A stretch of DNA of 64,000 nt from Mycobacterium sp. 236(2023). Its GTDB lineage: Bacteria > Actinomycetota > Actinomycetes > Mycobacteriales > Mycobacteriaceae. The notes beneath the pieces are model-generated. The model worked only from the letters and a program-made list of their open reading frames with translations. It searched no databases and was not told the origin of the DNA. Below are positions 7,521 to 14,346 of the stretch, piece by piece (within the stretch, counting starts at the first letter, position 1; each line of letters starts with the position of its first letter). The stretch spans positions 1 through 64,000 of the forward strand of contig NZ_JARSBP010000012.1 in the NCBI RefSeq assembly GCF_029623955.1. Reading direction: 5' to 3'. Position numbers and translations under genes: made by a program.

Positions 7521-8593
7521 CGAGCGACCTCGGCGTAGGCCGCGGCCAGCAGCGCCGGATCGGGACCTTCCAGCCGGCCCGGCTTGCCGAGGCCGTCGAG
7601 CACGACGAACCGCAGCACTCCGGCGCGGGTCTTCTTGTCTCCCAGCATCGATTCCATCAGCTGCGGCAGCGCGTCGGCGTCGTAGCTGACGGGCAGCCCC
7701 AGCGAGGTGAGGATCTCGCGGTGCCGTGCCGCGGTGGCGTCGTCGAGCCGGCCTGCCAGCCGACCGAGTTCGGCGGCGTACACCAGTCCCACCGACACGG
7801 CGGCGCCGTGGCGCCACTGGTAGCGTTCCCGGCGCTCGATGGCATGCGCCAAGGTGTGGCCGTAGTTGAGGATCTCGCGTAGCGCCGATTCCTTCTCGTC
7901 GGCGGCGACGACCTCGGCTTTGACGGCGACGGCCCGCCGGATCAGCTCGGGCAGCACGGTGCCCGAGGGGTCGAGTGCGGCCTCCGGATCGGCCTCGATC
8001 AGGTCGAGGATCACCGGGTCGGCGATGAATCCGGCCTTCACGATCTCGGCCATGCCCGCCACGATCTCGTTGCGCGGCAACGATTCCAGCGTGGCGAGGT
8101 CGACGAGGACCGCGGCCGGCTGATGGAACGCGCCGACGAGGTTTTTGCCTGCGTCGGTGTTGATGCCGGTCTTGCCGCCGACCGCGGCGTCGACCATGCC
8201 GAGTAGCGTCGTCGGCACGTGAACGATGTCGATACCACGCAGCCAGGTGGCTGCGGCGAAGCCGGACACGTCGGTGGCCGCTCCCCCGCCGAGGCTGACG
8301 ATCGCGTCCTTGCGCCCGATGCCGATCCGGCCGAGCACCTCCCAGATGAAGCCGACGACGGGCAGTTCCTTGCCACCTTCGGCGTCCGGAATCTCGATGC
8401 GATGGGCATCGATTCCCTTGTCGGCCAGGTGGTTACGAATGGCCTCGGCAGTCTGGGTCAGGGTCGGCTGGTGCAGGATCGCGACCTTGTGCCTGCCCTC
8501 GAGAACACGCGCCAGCTCGCCGAGTAGCCCGGTCCCGATGATCACCGGGTACGGCGGATTGGTGTGCACATCGACCGTCACCGGCTCTGTCAC
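7517..8593 (-). CDS. aroB: 3-dehydroquinate synthase
   Basis: 358 aa. Second step of the shikimate pathway: NAD- and zinc-dependent conversion of DAHP to 3-dehydroquinate. The start is the GTG at 8593 (VTEPVTVDVHTNPPYPV), which aligns with the M. tuberculosis N-terminus, overlaps the aroK stop in GTGA, and has a GAAAGGA site. Longer upstream frames belong to aroK. Conserved blocks are SLGGGAATDVSGFAAATWLRG, TTLLGMVDAAVGGKTGIN, the zinc ligand regions EKESALREILNYGHTLAHAIE (Glu/His) and RWRHGAAVSVG-type (QWRHGAAVSVG). Last gene of the leftward aro cluster. In M. tuberculosis aroQ (aroD) follows. It is missing here. Confidence 0.96.
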   Translation of the reverse strand: MTEPVTVDVHTNPPYPVIIGTGLLGELARVLEGRHKVAILHQPTLTQTAEAIRNHLADKGIDAHRIEIPDAEGGKELPVVGFIWEVLGRIGIGRKDAIVSLGGGAATDVSGFAAATWLRGIDIVHVPTTLLGMVDAAVGGKTGINTDAGKNLVGAFHQPAAVLVDLATLESLPRNEIVAGMAEIVKAGFIADPVILDLIEADPEAALDPSGTVLPELIRRAVAVKAEVVAADEKESALREILNYGHTLAHAIERRERYQWRHGAAVSVGLVYAAELGRLAGRLDDATAARHREILTSLGLPVSYDADALPQLMESMLGDKKTRAGVLRFVVLDGLGKPGRLEGPDPALLAAAYAEVAR

Positions 8594-9252
8594 TGGGCGT
8601 CCTTTCGAGCGCAGGAGGACCCTCTGCCCTTCTTGGCCGCGACCACGGCCGGGCTCGGCGGGGCCTCCGTGGAGGGAGATGCAGTCAGCGACAGCGGCGC
8701 ACGGCGCCACACCGGACGCCGACGCCGACGGTCGGGCCTGGCGCCGGGGTTTTCCAGCCGGTTGGCGATGTAGCGCACGACGGCGCCCGGGTTGCGATGG
8801 TTGGTGTTGACCCGAATGGTGGCCACCTGCCGGTACAGCGGAACACGTTCGGCCATCAGTGATTTGTACTTCTCGCCGCGATCGGGTCCGGCAAGCAGCG
8901 GCCGGACCGTCGATCCGCCGGTGCGCCGAATGCCTTCGGCGGCACTGATTTCCAGGTACACCACGGTGTGCCCGGAAAGCGCCTCGCGGACACCTTCGGT
9001 GGTCACCGCACCACCGCCCAGCGACAGCACACCGTCGTGGGTGGCCAGCGCGTCGCGGATGACGTCCTCTTCGATACGGCGGAACTCAGGTTCGCCGTCG
9101 GTGGAGAAGATGTCGGCGATCGTGCGGCCGGTGGTCTTCTCGATCGCAATGTCGCTGTCCAGCAACGGAACATCCATGCTCTTGGCCAGGCGCCGCCCGA
9201 TCGTGGACTTGCCCGAACCGGGCAGCCCGATCAGAACCGCTTTCGGAGCCAT
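8590..9252 (-). CDS. aroK: shikimate kinase with C-terminal extension
   Basis: 220 aa. ATP-dependent phosphorylation of shikimate at the 3-hydroxyl. The P-loop GLPGSGKST is at 9-17, substrate residues D34 (DSD), R58 (FRRIEE) and GGG 79-81, lid arginine R117 (STVRPLL) and R141 (PLYR). These all match. The catalytic core ends near residue 170. The family is normally about 170-176 aa, so about 50 extra residues follow: Arg-rich (RPDRRRRRPVWRR), then Ser/Pro/Ala-rich and probably disordered. The start ATG shares one base with the aroC stop, and the stop overlaps aroB by 4 nt, so all three are likely translationally coupled. Confidence 0.95.
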   Translation of the reverse strand: MAPKAVLIGLPGSGKSTIGRRLAKSMDVPLLDSDIAIEKTTGRTIADIFSTDGEPEFRRIEEDVIRDALATHDGVLSLGGGAVTTEGVREALSGHTVVYLEISAAEGIRRTGGSTVRPLLAGPDRGEKYKSLMAERVPLYRQVATIRVNTNHRNPGAVVRYIANRLENPGARPDRRRRRPVWRRAPLSLTASPSTEAPPSPAVVAAKKGRGSSCARKDAQ

Positions 9253-10475
9253 CAGCCGGATGCCGTCGCCGCGCTGGTGGACGGCTCACGCTCGGCGACC
9301 GCGCGCAGGTAACTGTCGATGTTGGCGCGGGTCTCGGCCAGCGAGTCGCCGCCGAACTTGTCGAGCGCGGCCCGCGCGAGCACCAGCGCCACCATCGTCT
9401 CGACGACGACGGCCGCGGCGGGGACGGCGCACACGTCGGAGCGCTGGTGGATCGCCACGGCTTCCTCGCCGGTCGTCATGTCGACGGTGGCCAACGCACG
9501 GGGCACGGTGGAGATCGGTTTCATCGCGGCGCGCACGCGGACCGGCAGCCCGTTGGTCATGCCGCCCTCAAGGCCGCCCGCGCGATTGGTGGACCGCATG
9601 ATGCCGTCGGCTCCGGGGTAGATCTCGTCGTGGGCGACGCTGCCGCGGCGCCGGGCGGTCTCGAATCCGTCGCCGATCTCGACGCCCTTGATGGCCTGGA
9701 TGCCCATCACCGCGCCGGCCAGCTGGCTGTCGAGCCGGTTGTCACCGCTGGTGAAGGAGCCCAGGCCGACGGGCAGTCCGTGCGCGACGACCTCGACGAC
9801 GCCGCCGAGGGTGTCGCCGTCGCGTTTGGCCGCTTCGATCTCGGCGATCATCAGTTCTTCGGCGGTCTTGTCGAAGGCGCGGACCGGGCTGTCGTCGACC
9901 GCGGCCAGGTCGGACGCCATCGGCGGCAAACCGTCGTAGGGCTTCGAGGCTCCGATGGAGACGACGTGGGAGACGATGTCGACTCCGAGCGCCTGCTTCA
10001 GGAACGCGCGGGCCACGGTGCCGGCTGCCACGCGGGCCGCGGTTTCGCGGGCGCTGGCGCGCTCCAGCACCGGCCGGGCGTCGTCGAAGCCGTACTTGAG
10101 CATGCCGGCGTAGTCGGCGTGGCCGGGTCGCGGCCTGGTCAGCGGCGCGTTGCGGGCGGCGCTGTCGGCGAGCACCGCGGGATCCACGGGATCGGGAGCC
10201 ATCACCGTCTCCCACTTGGGCCATTCGGTGTTGCCGATCTCGATGGCGATGGGCCCGCCCAGCGTGACGCCGTGCCGCAGGCCGGTGAGCATGGTCACCT
10301 GGTCCTGTTCGAACTTCATCCTGGCGCCGCGGCCGTAGCCGAGGCGGCGGCGGGCCAGCTGCTCCGAAATGTCACCCGAATTCACATGGACGCCGGCAAC
10401 CATGCCCTCGACCATGGCCACCAGCGCCCGGCCGTGGGATTCACCTGCAGTCGTCCATCGCAACACGCGTCCCAT
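9252..10475 (-). CDS. aroC: chorismate synthase
   Basis: 407 aa (M. tuberculosis Rv2540c, called aroF there, is 401). FMN-dependent trans-1,4-elimination of phosphate from EPSP gives chorismate, the last shikimate step. Family signatures are visible: GESHGRALVAMVEGMVAG near the N-terminus (H14 region), RRLGYGRGARMKFEQDQV, RPGHADYAGMLKYGFDDARPVLERASARETAARVA-type segments around 120-150, and the C-terminal RSDVCAVPAAAVVVETMVA. First of the overlapping aroC-aroK-aroB set. 41 nt separate it from the upstream hydrolase gene on the same strand. Confidence 0.97.
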   Translation of the reverse strand: MGRVLRWTTAGESHGRALVAMVEGMVAGVHVNSGDISEQLARRRLGYGRGARMKFEQDQVTMLTGLRHGVTLGGPIAIEIGNTEWPKWETVMAPDPVDPAVLADSAARNAPLTRPRPGHADYAGMLKYGFDDARPVLERASARETAARVAAGTVARAFLKQALGVDIVSHVVSIGASKPYDGLPPMASDLAAVDDSPVRAFDKTAEELMIAEIEAAKRDGDTLGGVVEVVAHGLPVGLGSFTSGDNRLDSQLAGAVMGIQAIKGVEIGDGFETARRRGSVAHDEIYPGADGIMRSTNRAGGLEGGMTNGLPVRVRAAMKPISTVPRALATVDMTTGEEAVAIHQRSDVCAVPAAAVVVETMVALVLARAALDKFGGDSLAETRANIDSYLRAVAEREPSTSAATASG

Positions 10476-10516
10476 TTTCGCACGACAGGTGCGCCGTCCC
10501 TAAACGGCGACGGTGC

Positions 10517-11260
10517 TCACCCCAGGCGCAGCGTCCTGCGCAGCCAGTCCAGCACCGGCGGCGCCACCTGCTGTAGTGCCGACTCGGCGATGATCCAGTG
10601 CGGCAGGCCGGGGTGTATCTGGTGCTCGGCGCCGTAGCGCTCGGCGATCCGCCGCGACATCCACGGGGCGACGTTGCGGTCCGAACCTGCGCTGACGCAC
10701 AGCACCGGACATCTCACGTCGGATGCGGCGACGCGGGTGACCGGCGCCCCGAGCAGCAGAGCCCGGAAGGCCCGGCCGGAGTCTCGGACCAAGAGCGGGA
10801 TCAGCCGGTCCTGTTCGTCGCGGGGCAGCGTGCTCAGCGGAACCACGCGCATCACCTCCGGCGACGGCAGGAACGGACGTCCGGCGAGCACCATCGGCAT
10901 CAGCGGGACGAAGTGCGGAAGAACCTTGATCTGCGGCCACAGCACACCCGGCGGGATCGCCGCGAGCAGCACCACCGCAAGCGGGTCCCGGGCGGCGGCC
11001 ACCTTCTGCGCCAGCAGGCCGCCCATGCTGTGCCCGACGACGATCGCCGGTTCGCCGATCGCGTCGTAGGCCTTCAGCGCGACGTCCACCATGTCGGAGA
11101 CGCTCGTGCGGCTCAGCACGGCGTCGTCGGACGGCTCCCGTCCGGGCAATGCCGGTACGTGGCAACGGAATCCGGCGTCGGTGAAGAAGCGCACCCAGGG
11201 CTCCATCAGGGAGGGCCTACCAAAGATGCCGTGCAGCAACAGAATCGGTGGATTCGCCAT
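10517..11260 (-). CDS. alpha/beta hydrolase
   Basis: 247 aa, cytoplasmic, no signal peptide. The fold is shown by the oxyanion strand LLLHGIFG (7-14), the nucleophile elbow GHSMGG with S78, the acid SAGSDRNV with D194, and the catalytic H221 (GLPHWI). A hydrophobic cap (about 105-160) lies between strands 6 and 7, as in serine esterases and acyl hydrolases. The substrate cannot be read from sequence. It sits between the prepilin peptidase gene and aroC on the same strand, so it probably rides on the cluster transcript without being part of the shikimate pathway. Confidence 0.82.
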   Translation of the reverse strand: MANPPILLLHGIFGRPSLMEPWVRFFTDAGFRCHVPALPGREPSDDAVLSRTSVSDMVDVALKAYDAIGEPAIVVGHSMGGLLAQKVAAARDPLAVVLLAAIPPGVLWPQIKVLPHFVPLMPMVLAGRPFLPSPEVMRVVPLSTLPRDEQDRLIPLLVRDSGRAFRALLLGAPVTRVAASDVRCPVLCVSAGSDRNVAPWMSRRIAERYGAEHQIHPGLPHWIIAESALQQVAPPVLDWLRRTLRLG

Positions 11261-11296
11261 GCACTTCAGTATTGCCGCCCGGGTGCGGCGTGGCGA

Positions 11297-11731
11297 TTAC
11301 CTCGGAGGTAAGCAAACTGCCGCCACAGCGAGTGCGGTGGCAGCGCACATCGACGGGCCGTGGGGCAGCGCTGGCCGACGGGCGACCAGTCCGGCGACCG
11401 CCGTGAACGCCGGCGCGCCGAGGGCTGCCAACAGCCACGCGTGCAGCCCGAAAGCGCCGCTGAGCGCGCCGAGTCCAATCGCCAGCTTGACGTCTCCGGC
11501 CCCCATTCCGGACGGAGACATCAGGTGCACGACGAGATAGAGCGCCGTCAGTGCGACGGCGCCGGTGCATGCGGCGCCACCGTGACCGGACACCGCGGTG
11601 GCGATCAACACCACGACCGCGCCGGGCAGGGTCAGCGCATTGGGCAGCCGGTGATACCGCACGTCGTAGATCGACAGCGCCCCCATCCACGCCACCGCCA
11701 GACACGCCGCAGCCGCGGCGACCACCCCCAT
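11297..11731 (-). CDS. prepilin peptidase (A24 aspartic protease), Rv2551c type
   Basis: 144 aa polytopic membrane protein with about 4-5 hydrophobic segments. Both catalytic aspartates of type IV prepilin peptidases are present: D23 (SIYDVRYHRLPN) and D80 in the GxGD motif (GMGAGDVK). The N-terminal cytosolic methyltransferase domain of the long enzymes is absent, as in archaeal-type and Tad-system peptidases. It likely processes Flp/Tad-type pilin precursors encoded elsewhere. 9 nt lie between it and aroE upstream. Confidence 0.85.
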   Translation of the reverse strand: MGVVAAAAACLAVAWMGALSIYDVRYHRLPNALTLPGAVVVLIATAVSGHGGAACTGAVALTALYLVVHLMSPSGMGAGDVKLAIGLGALSGAFGLHAWLLAALGAPAFTAVAGLVARRPALPHGPSMCAATALAVAAVCLPPR

Positions 11732-11740
11732 CCGATCAGG

Positions 11741-12538
11741 CTAAGCCCGCCGCAGGACAGCCTTCATCGCCTCTTTGGGAGCCGGCATGCCGGTGAATTG
11801 TTCGACCTGCGTGTAGGCCTGGTTCAGCAGCATGTGCAGCCCGCTGATCGCCCGGCCGCCCGCGCGCTCCACGGCCACCGCCAGCGGCGTGGGCCACGGG
11901 TCGTAGATGGCGTCCAGCAGCACAGGTGTCGCGGAGATCCACTTCACATGCGCCGCAGCCACATCGGCGGGTACGGTGCTCACCACCGCGGCGACACGGG
12001 TAAGGGGTTCGCCGAGCTCCAACCACCGGGCCGCCATGCCGATGTTCTCGGCAAGTGCCACGAGCGAGGCCGCCTTCTCGGGGTTGCGTGCCACGATCTG
12101 GACGTCGGTGACGCCGAGCGCGGCGAGGGCGACGACGGCCGCGGGTGCGGTGCCGCCGGATCCCACGACGGCCGCGGAACCCATCACGGATTCCAGCGCC
12201 CCGACCACTCCGTCGACATCGGTGTTGTCGGCGCGCCAGCCGGCGTCGGTACGCACCAGTGTGTTGGCCGAACCGACCAGCAGTGCGCGGTCGGTGGCTT
12301 CGTCGGCGAACCGCAGCGCAGCGAATTTGTTGGGCATCGTCACCGATACGCCGACCCATTCCGGGCCGAAACCGGATACCAGGGCGGGCAGTTCGTCCTC
12401 GGTGCACTCGATACGGTCATACGTCCAGTCGTGCAGACCCAACGCCCGGTAGGCCGCCAGGTGCAGCTGCGGGGACCGCGAATGCGCGATCGGAGAACCC
12501 AGCACCGCGGCCCGGCGGGGACCCTCGACCACCGTCAT
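11741..12538 (-). CDS. aroE: shikimate dehydrogenase
   Basis: 265 aa. NADPH-dependent reduction of 3-dehydroshikimate. Substrate domain: LGSPIAHSRSPQLH (14-27), SVTMPNK with catalytic K71, and RADNTDVDG with D107. NADP domain: the glycine-rich loop is VVGSGGTAPAAV rather than the canonical GAGGA(S/A), a common actinobacterial variant. A C-terminal NQAYTQVEQFTG motif (Q-rich) completes the site. Start ATG at 12538. It follows mltG after 36 nt, and the two are neighbours in M. tuberculosis too (Rv2552c/Rv2553c). Confidence 0.93.
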   Translation of the reverse strand: MTVVEGPRRAAVLGSPIAHSRSPQLHLAAYRALGLHDWTYDRIECTEDELPALVSGFGPEWVGVSVTMPNKFAALRFADEATDRALLVGSANTLVRTDAGWRADNTDVDGVVGALESVMGSAAVVGSGGTAPAAVVALAALGVTDVQIVARNPEKAASLVALAENIGMAARWLELGEPLTRVAAVVSTVPADVAAAHVKWISATPVLLDAIYDPWPTPLAVAVERAGGRAISGLHMLLNQAYTQVEQFTGMPAPKEAMKAVLRRA

Positions 12539-12574
12539 CTGTTCTTCGCGCGAGCGCTCATCACTGCTACCGAC

Positions 12575-13822
12575 TCATCGTGCGGAGTCGAGAACGCCGT
12601 TGCGCCTGGCGATCTCGATGTTCGCCAGGTGCTGCTCGTACTCGCGGGTGAACAACGTCGTGCCTTGCATGTCGACCGTGACGAAGTACAGCCAGTCCCC
12701 GGGCTCGGGCTGCTCTGCGGCCAGAAGCGCGGGTGCCCCGGGCGAGCAGATCGGCGTCGCGGGCAACCCTGGGCGCACATAGGTGTTCCACGGCGTGGAC
12801 TGGGCCCGGTCCCCGTCGGTGGTGGCGATCTCGATGCGGTCCAGCCCGTAGTTGACCGTCGAGTCGAACTCCAGCGTGCGGTTCTCGTTGAGCCGGTTGT
12901 AGATGACGCGGGCCACCTTCGAGAAGTCCTCCGGGGTCGCTTCGCGCTGCACCAGCGAAGCGACCGTGAGGATTTCATACGGCGACATGTCCAGCGCGGT
13001 GGCCGTGGTGAGCAGGCCGCTCTGCTCGTATTGCGCGGCGCTTGCAGAGATCAGCGTCGCCAGGATGGCCTGCGGCTCTGCCGACGGGTCGATGTTCCAG
13101 GACCCCGGTGCGATCAGGCCCTCAAGCCTGCGATGGTCTGACCCCATATTGTCGACTGCGCCGGTGGCCCATTCCGGCACCGCCAGATCGGCCGGATTGG
13201 CTGCGCCCGCCGTGTTCTTGAGGTCGTCGGCGGACACACAGCGCCGCTCGCCGTCGAGGTCCACACAGGACGCGTTGGAGATCAGCGTCAGGATGCCGTC
13301 GGTGACGGCGTTTGTCTTGACGTCGCTGACGTCGTCGAGCTGTCTGCCTTCGGGGATGACGAGCTTGCCGACCCGGCTCGCGGGGTCGGCGAGTCGTTCC
13401 ACCGCGTCGGCGGCGGGAATCTCCGTGCGCATCTTGTAGAAACCGGGCTGGATCGCCGTGATGGCCGTGTTGCCGTCGGCCGCCTGAACGAACGTCGTGA
13501 CGTTGGCGACGATGTTGCTGTCGTGCAGCGTCTGACCGATGGCCGTCGTCGAATCGCCGTCGTGCACCTGGATGACGACATCGTTGATGCCTTCCCCGGC
13601 GTAGTCGGTGCTGGATCCACCGAACAACGAGTGCCACATCTTCGAGCCGAGGAACACCGCCACCACCGCGACGACGACGAGCATCGACAGAGCGATCACC
13701 AGCCCCGTCTTGCGCCTGCGGCGGTACCGCTCCTCGCGGGCCCGCTCCCGCCGCGTCAGCCGCCGTCGCGGTGGACCCACCGCCAAGGGCTCCGCGCGGT
13801 CACTCTGCCAGTCGTCAGTCAT
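12575..13822 (-). CDS. mltG: endolytic murein transglycosylase MltG
   Basis: 415 aa single-pass inner-membrane enzyme that cuts nascent peptidoglycan strands and sets glycan length. The start is the ATG at 13822 (MTDDWQSDRAEP) with GAGAGG before it. An in-frame ATG 45 nt upstream would run into ruvX. A basic cytosolic tail (Arg-rich, 18-37) precedes one transmembrane helix (about 38-59). LysM-like and YceG domains follow, with the catalytic glutamate at E294 in SLVQREA. Downstream RVIYNRLNENRTLEFDSTV and NTYVRPGLPATPI are family hallmarks. It overlaps the ruvX stop by 8 nt. Confidence 0.93.
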   Translation of the reverse strand: MTDDWQSDRAEPLAVGPPRRRLTRRERAREERYRRRRKTGLVIALSMLVVVAVVAVFLGSKMWHSLFGGSSTDYAGEGINDVVIQVHDGDSTTAIGQTLHDSNIVANVTTFVQAADGNTAITAIQPGFYKMRTEIPAADAVERLADPASRVGKLVIPEGRQLDDVSDVKTNAVTDGILTLISNASCVDLDGERRCVSADDLKNTAGAANPADLAVPEWATGAVDNMGSDHRRLEGLIAPGSWNIDPSAEPQAILATLISASAAQYEQSGLLTTATALDMSPYEILTVASLVQREATPEDFSKVARVIYNRLNENRTLEFDSTVNYGLDRIEIATTDGDRAQSTPWNTYVRPGLPATPICSPGAPALLAAEQPEPGDWLYFVTVDMQGTTLFTREYEQHLANIEIARRNGVLDSAR

Positions 13823-14342
13823 CCAAGACCTCTCCGTGTGCGGGCAACGCCGCCCGCCTCTGGTCAAGCCAGTTCTGAAGGATCCCCACCGCCGCGGCCT
13901 GATCGATCACCGATCGTTGACCGCGGGCTCGTACTCCTGCCTCCCGCAGAGCGCGCTGTGCGGTCACCGTGGTGAACCGCTCGTCCGTCAGGCGCACCGG
14001 CACCGGGGCGATGCGGTTCGCCAGCAGCTCGGCGACCTCGCCGGCGTCCTGCGCCGACGATCCGGCACGGTCGGCCAGCGTCCGCGGCAGCCCGACGACG
14101 ACCTCGACGGCCTCGTACTCGGCCACCAGCGCAGCGAGCCGCTTGACGTGCCGGCCCGAACGCTTGTCGCGCTGCACCGTTTCTACCGGGGTGGCCAGGA
14201 TCCCGTCCGGATCGCTGACGGCCACTCCGATGCGGACCGTTCCGACATCCACCCCGAGCCGACGTCCGCGCCCCGGATCCGGGGCCGCGTTCGGATCGCC
14301 GGGCCGGTCGGGCACACGGCTGGTCCAGTCGGTGTCGGGCAC
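13815..14342 (-). CDS. ruvX: Holliday-junction resolvase-like / pre-16S rRNA nuclease YqgF
   Basis: 175 aa, RNase H fold. Acidic positions D32 (LGVDVGTVRIGVAVSDP), E121 (LTDERFTT) and D147 (SVIDQAAA) form the active site. VVVGLPRTLADRAG is the typical loop. The N-terminus carries about 25 extra Pro/Asp-rich residues before the domain. The GTG start at 14342 lies 4 nt after the alaS stop. In other bacteria the family matures 16S rRNA 5' ends or resolves junctions. Which role dominates in mycobacteria is not shown by sequence. alaS-ruvX-mltG is a conserved order. Confidence 0.92.
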   Translation of the reverse strand: MPDTDWTSRVPDRPGDPNAAPDPGRGRRLGVDVGTVRIGVAVSDPDGILATPVETVQRDKRSGRHVKRLAALVAEYEAVEVVVGLPRTLADRAGSSAQDAGEVAELLANRIAPVPVRLTDERFTTVTAQRALREAGVRARGQRSVIDQAAAVGILQNWLDQRRAALPAHGEVLDD

Positions 14343-14346
14343 GCGG

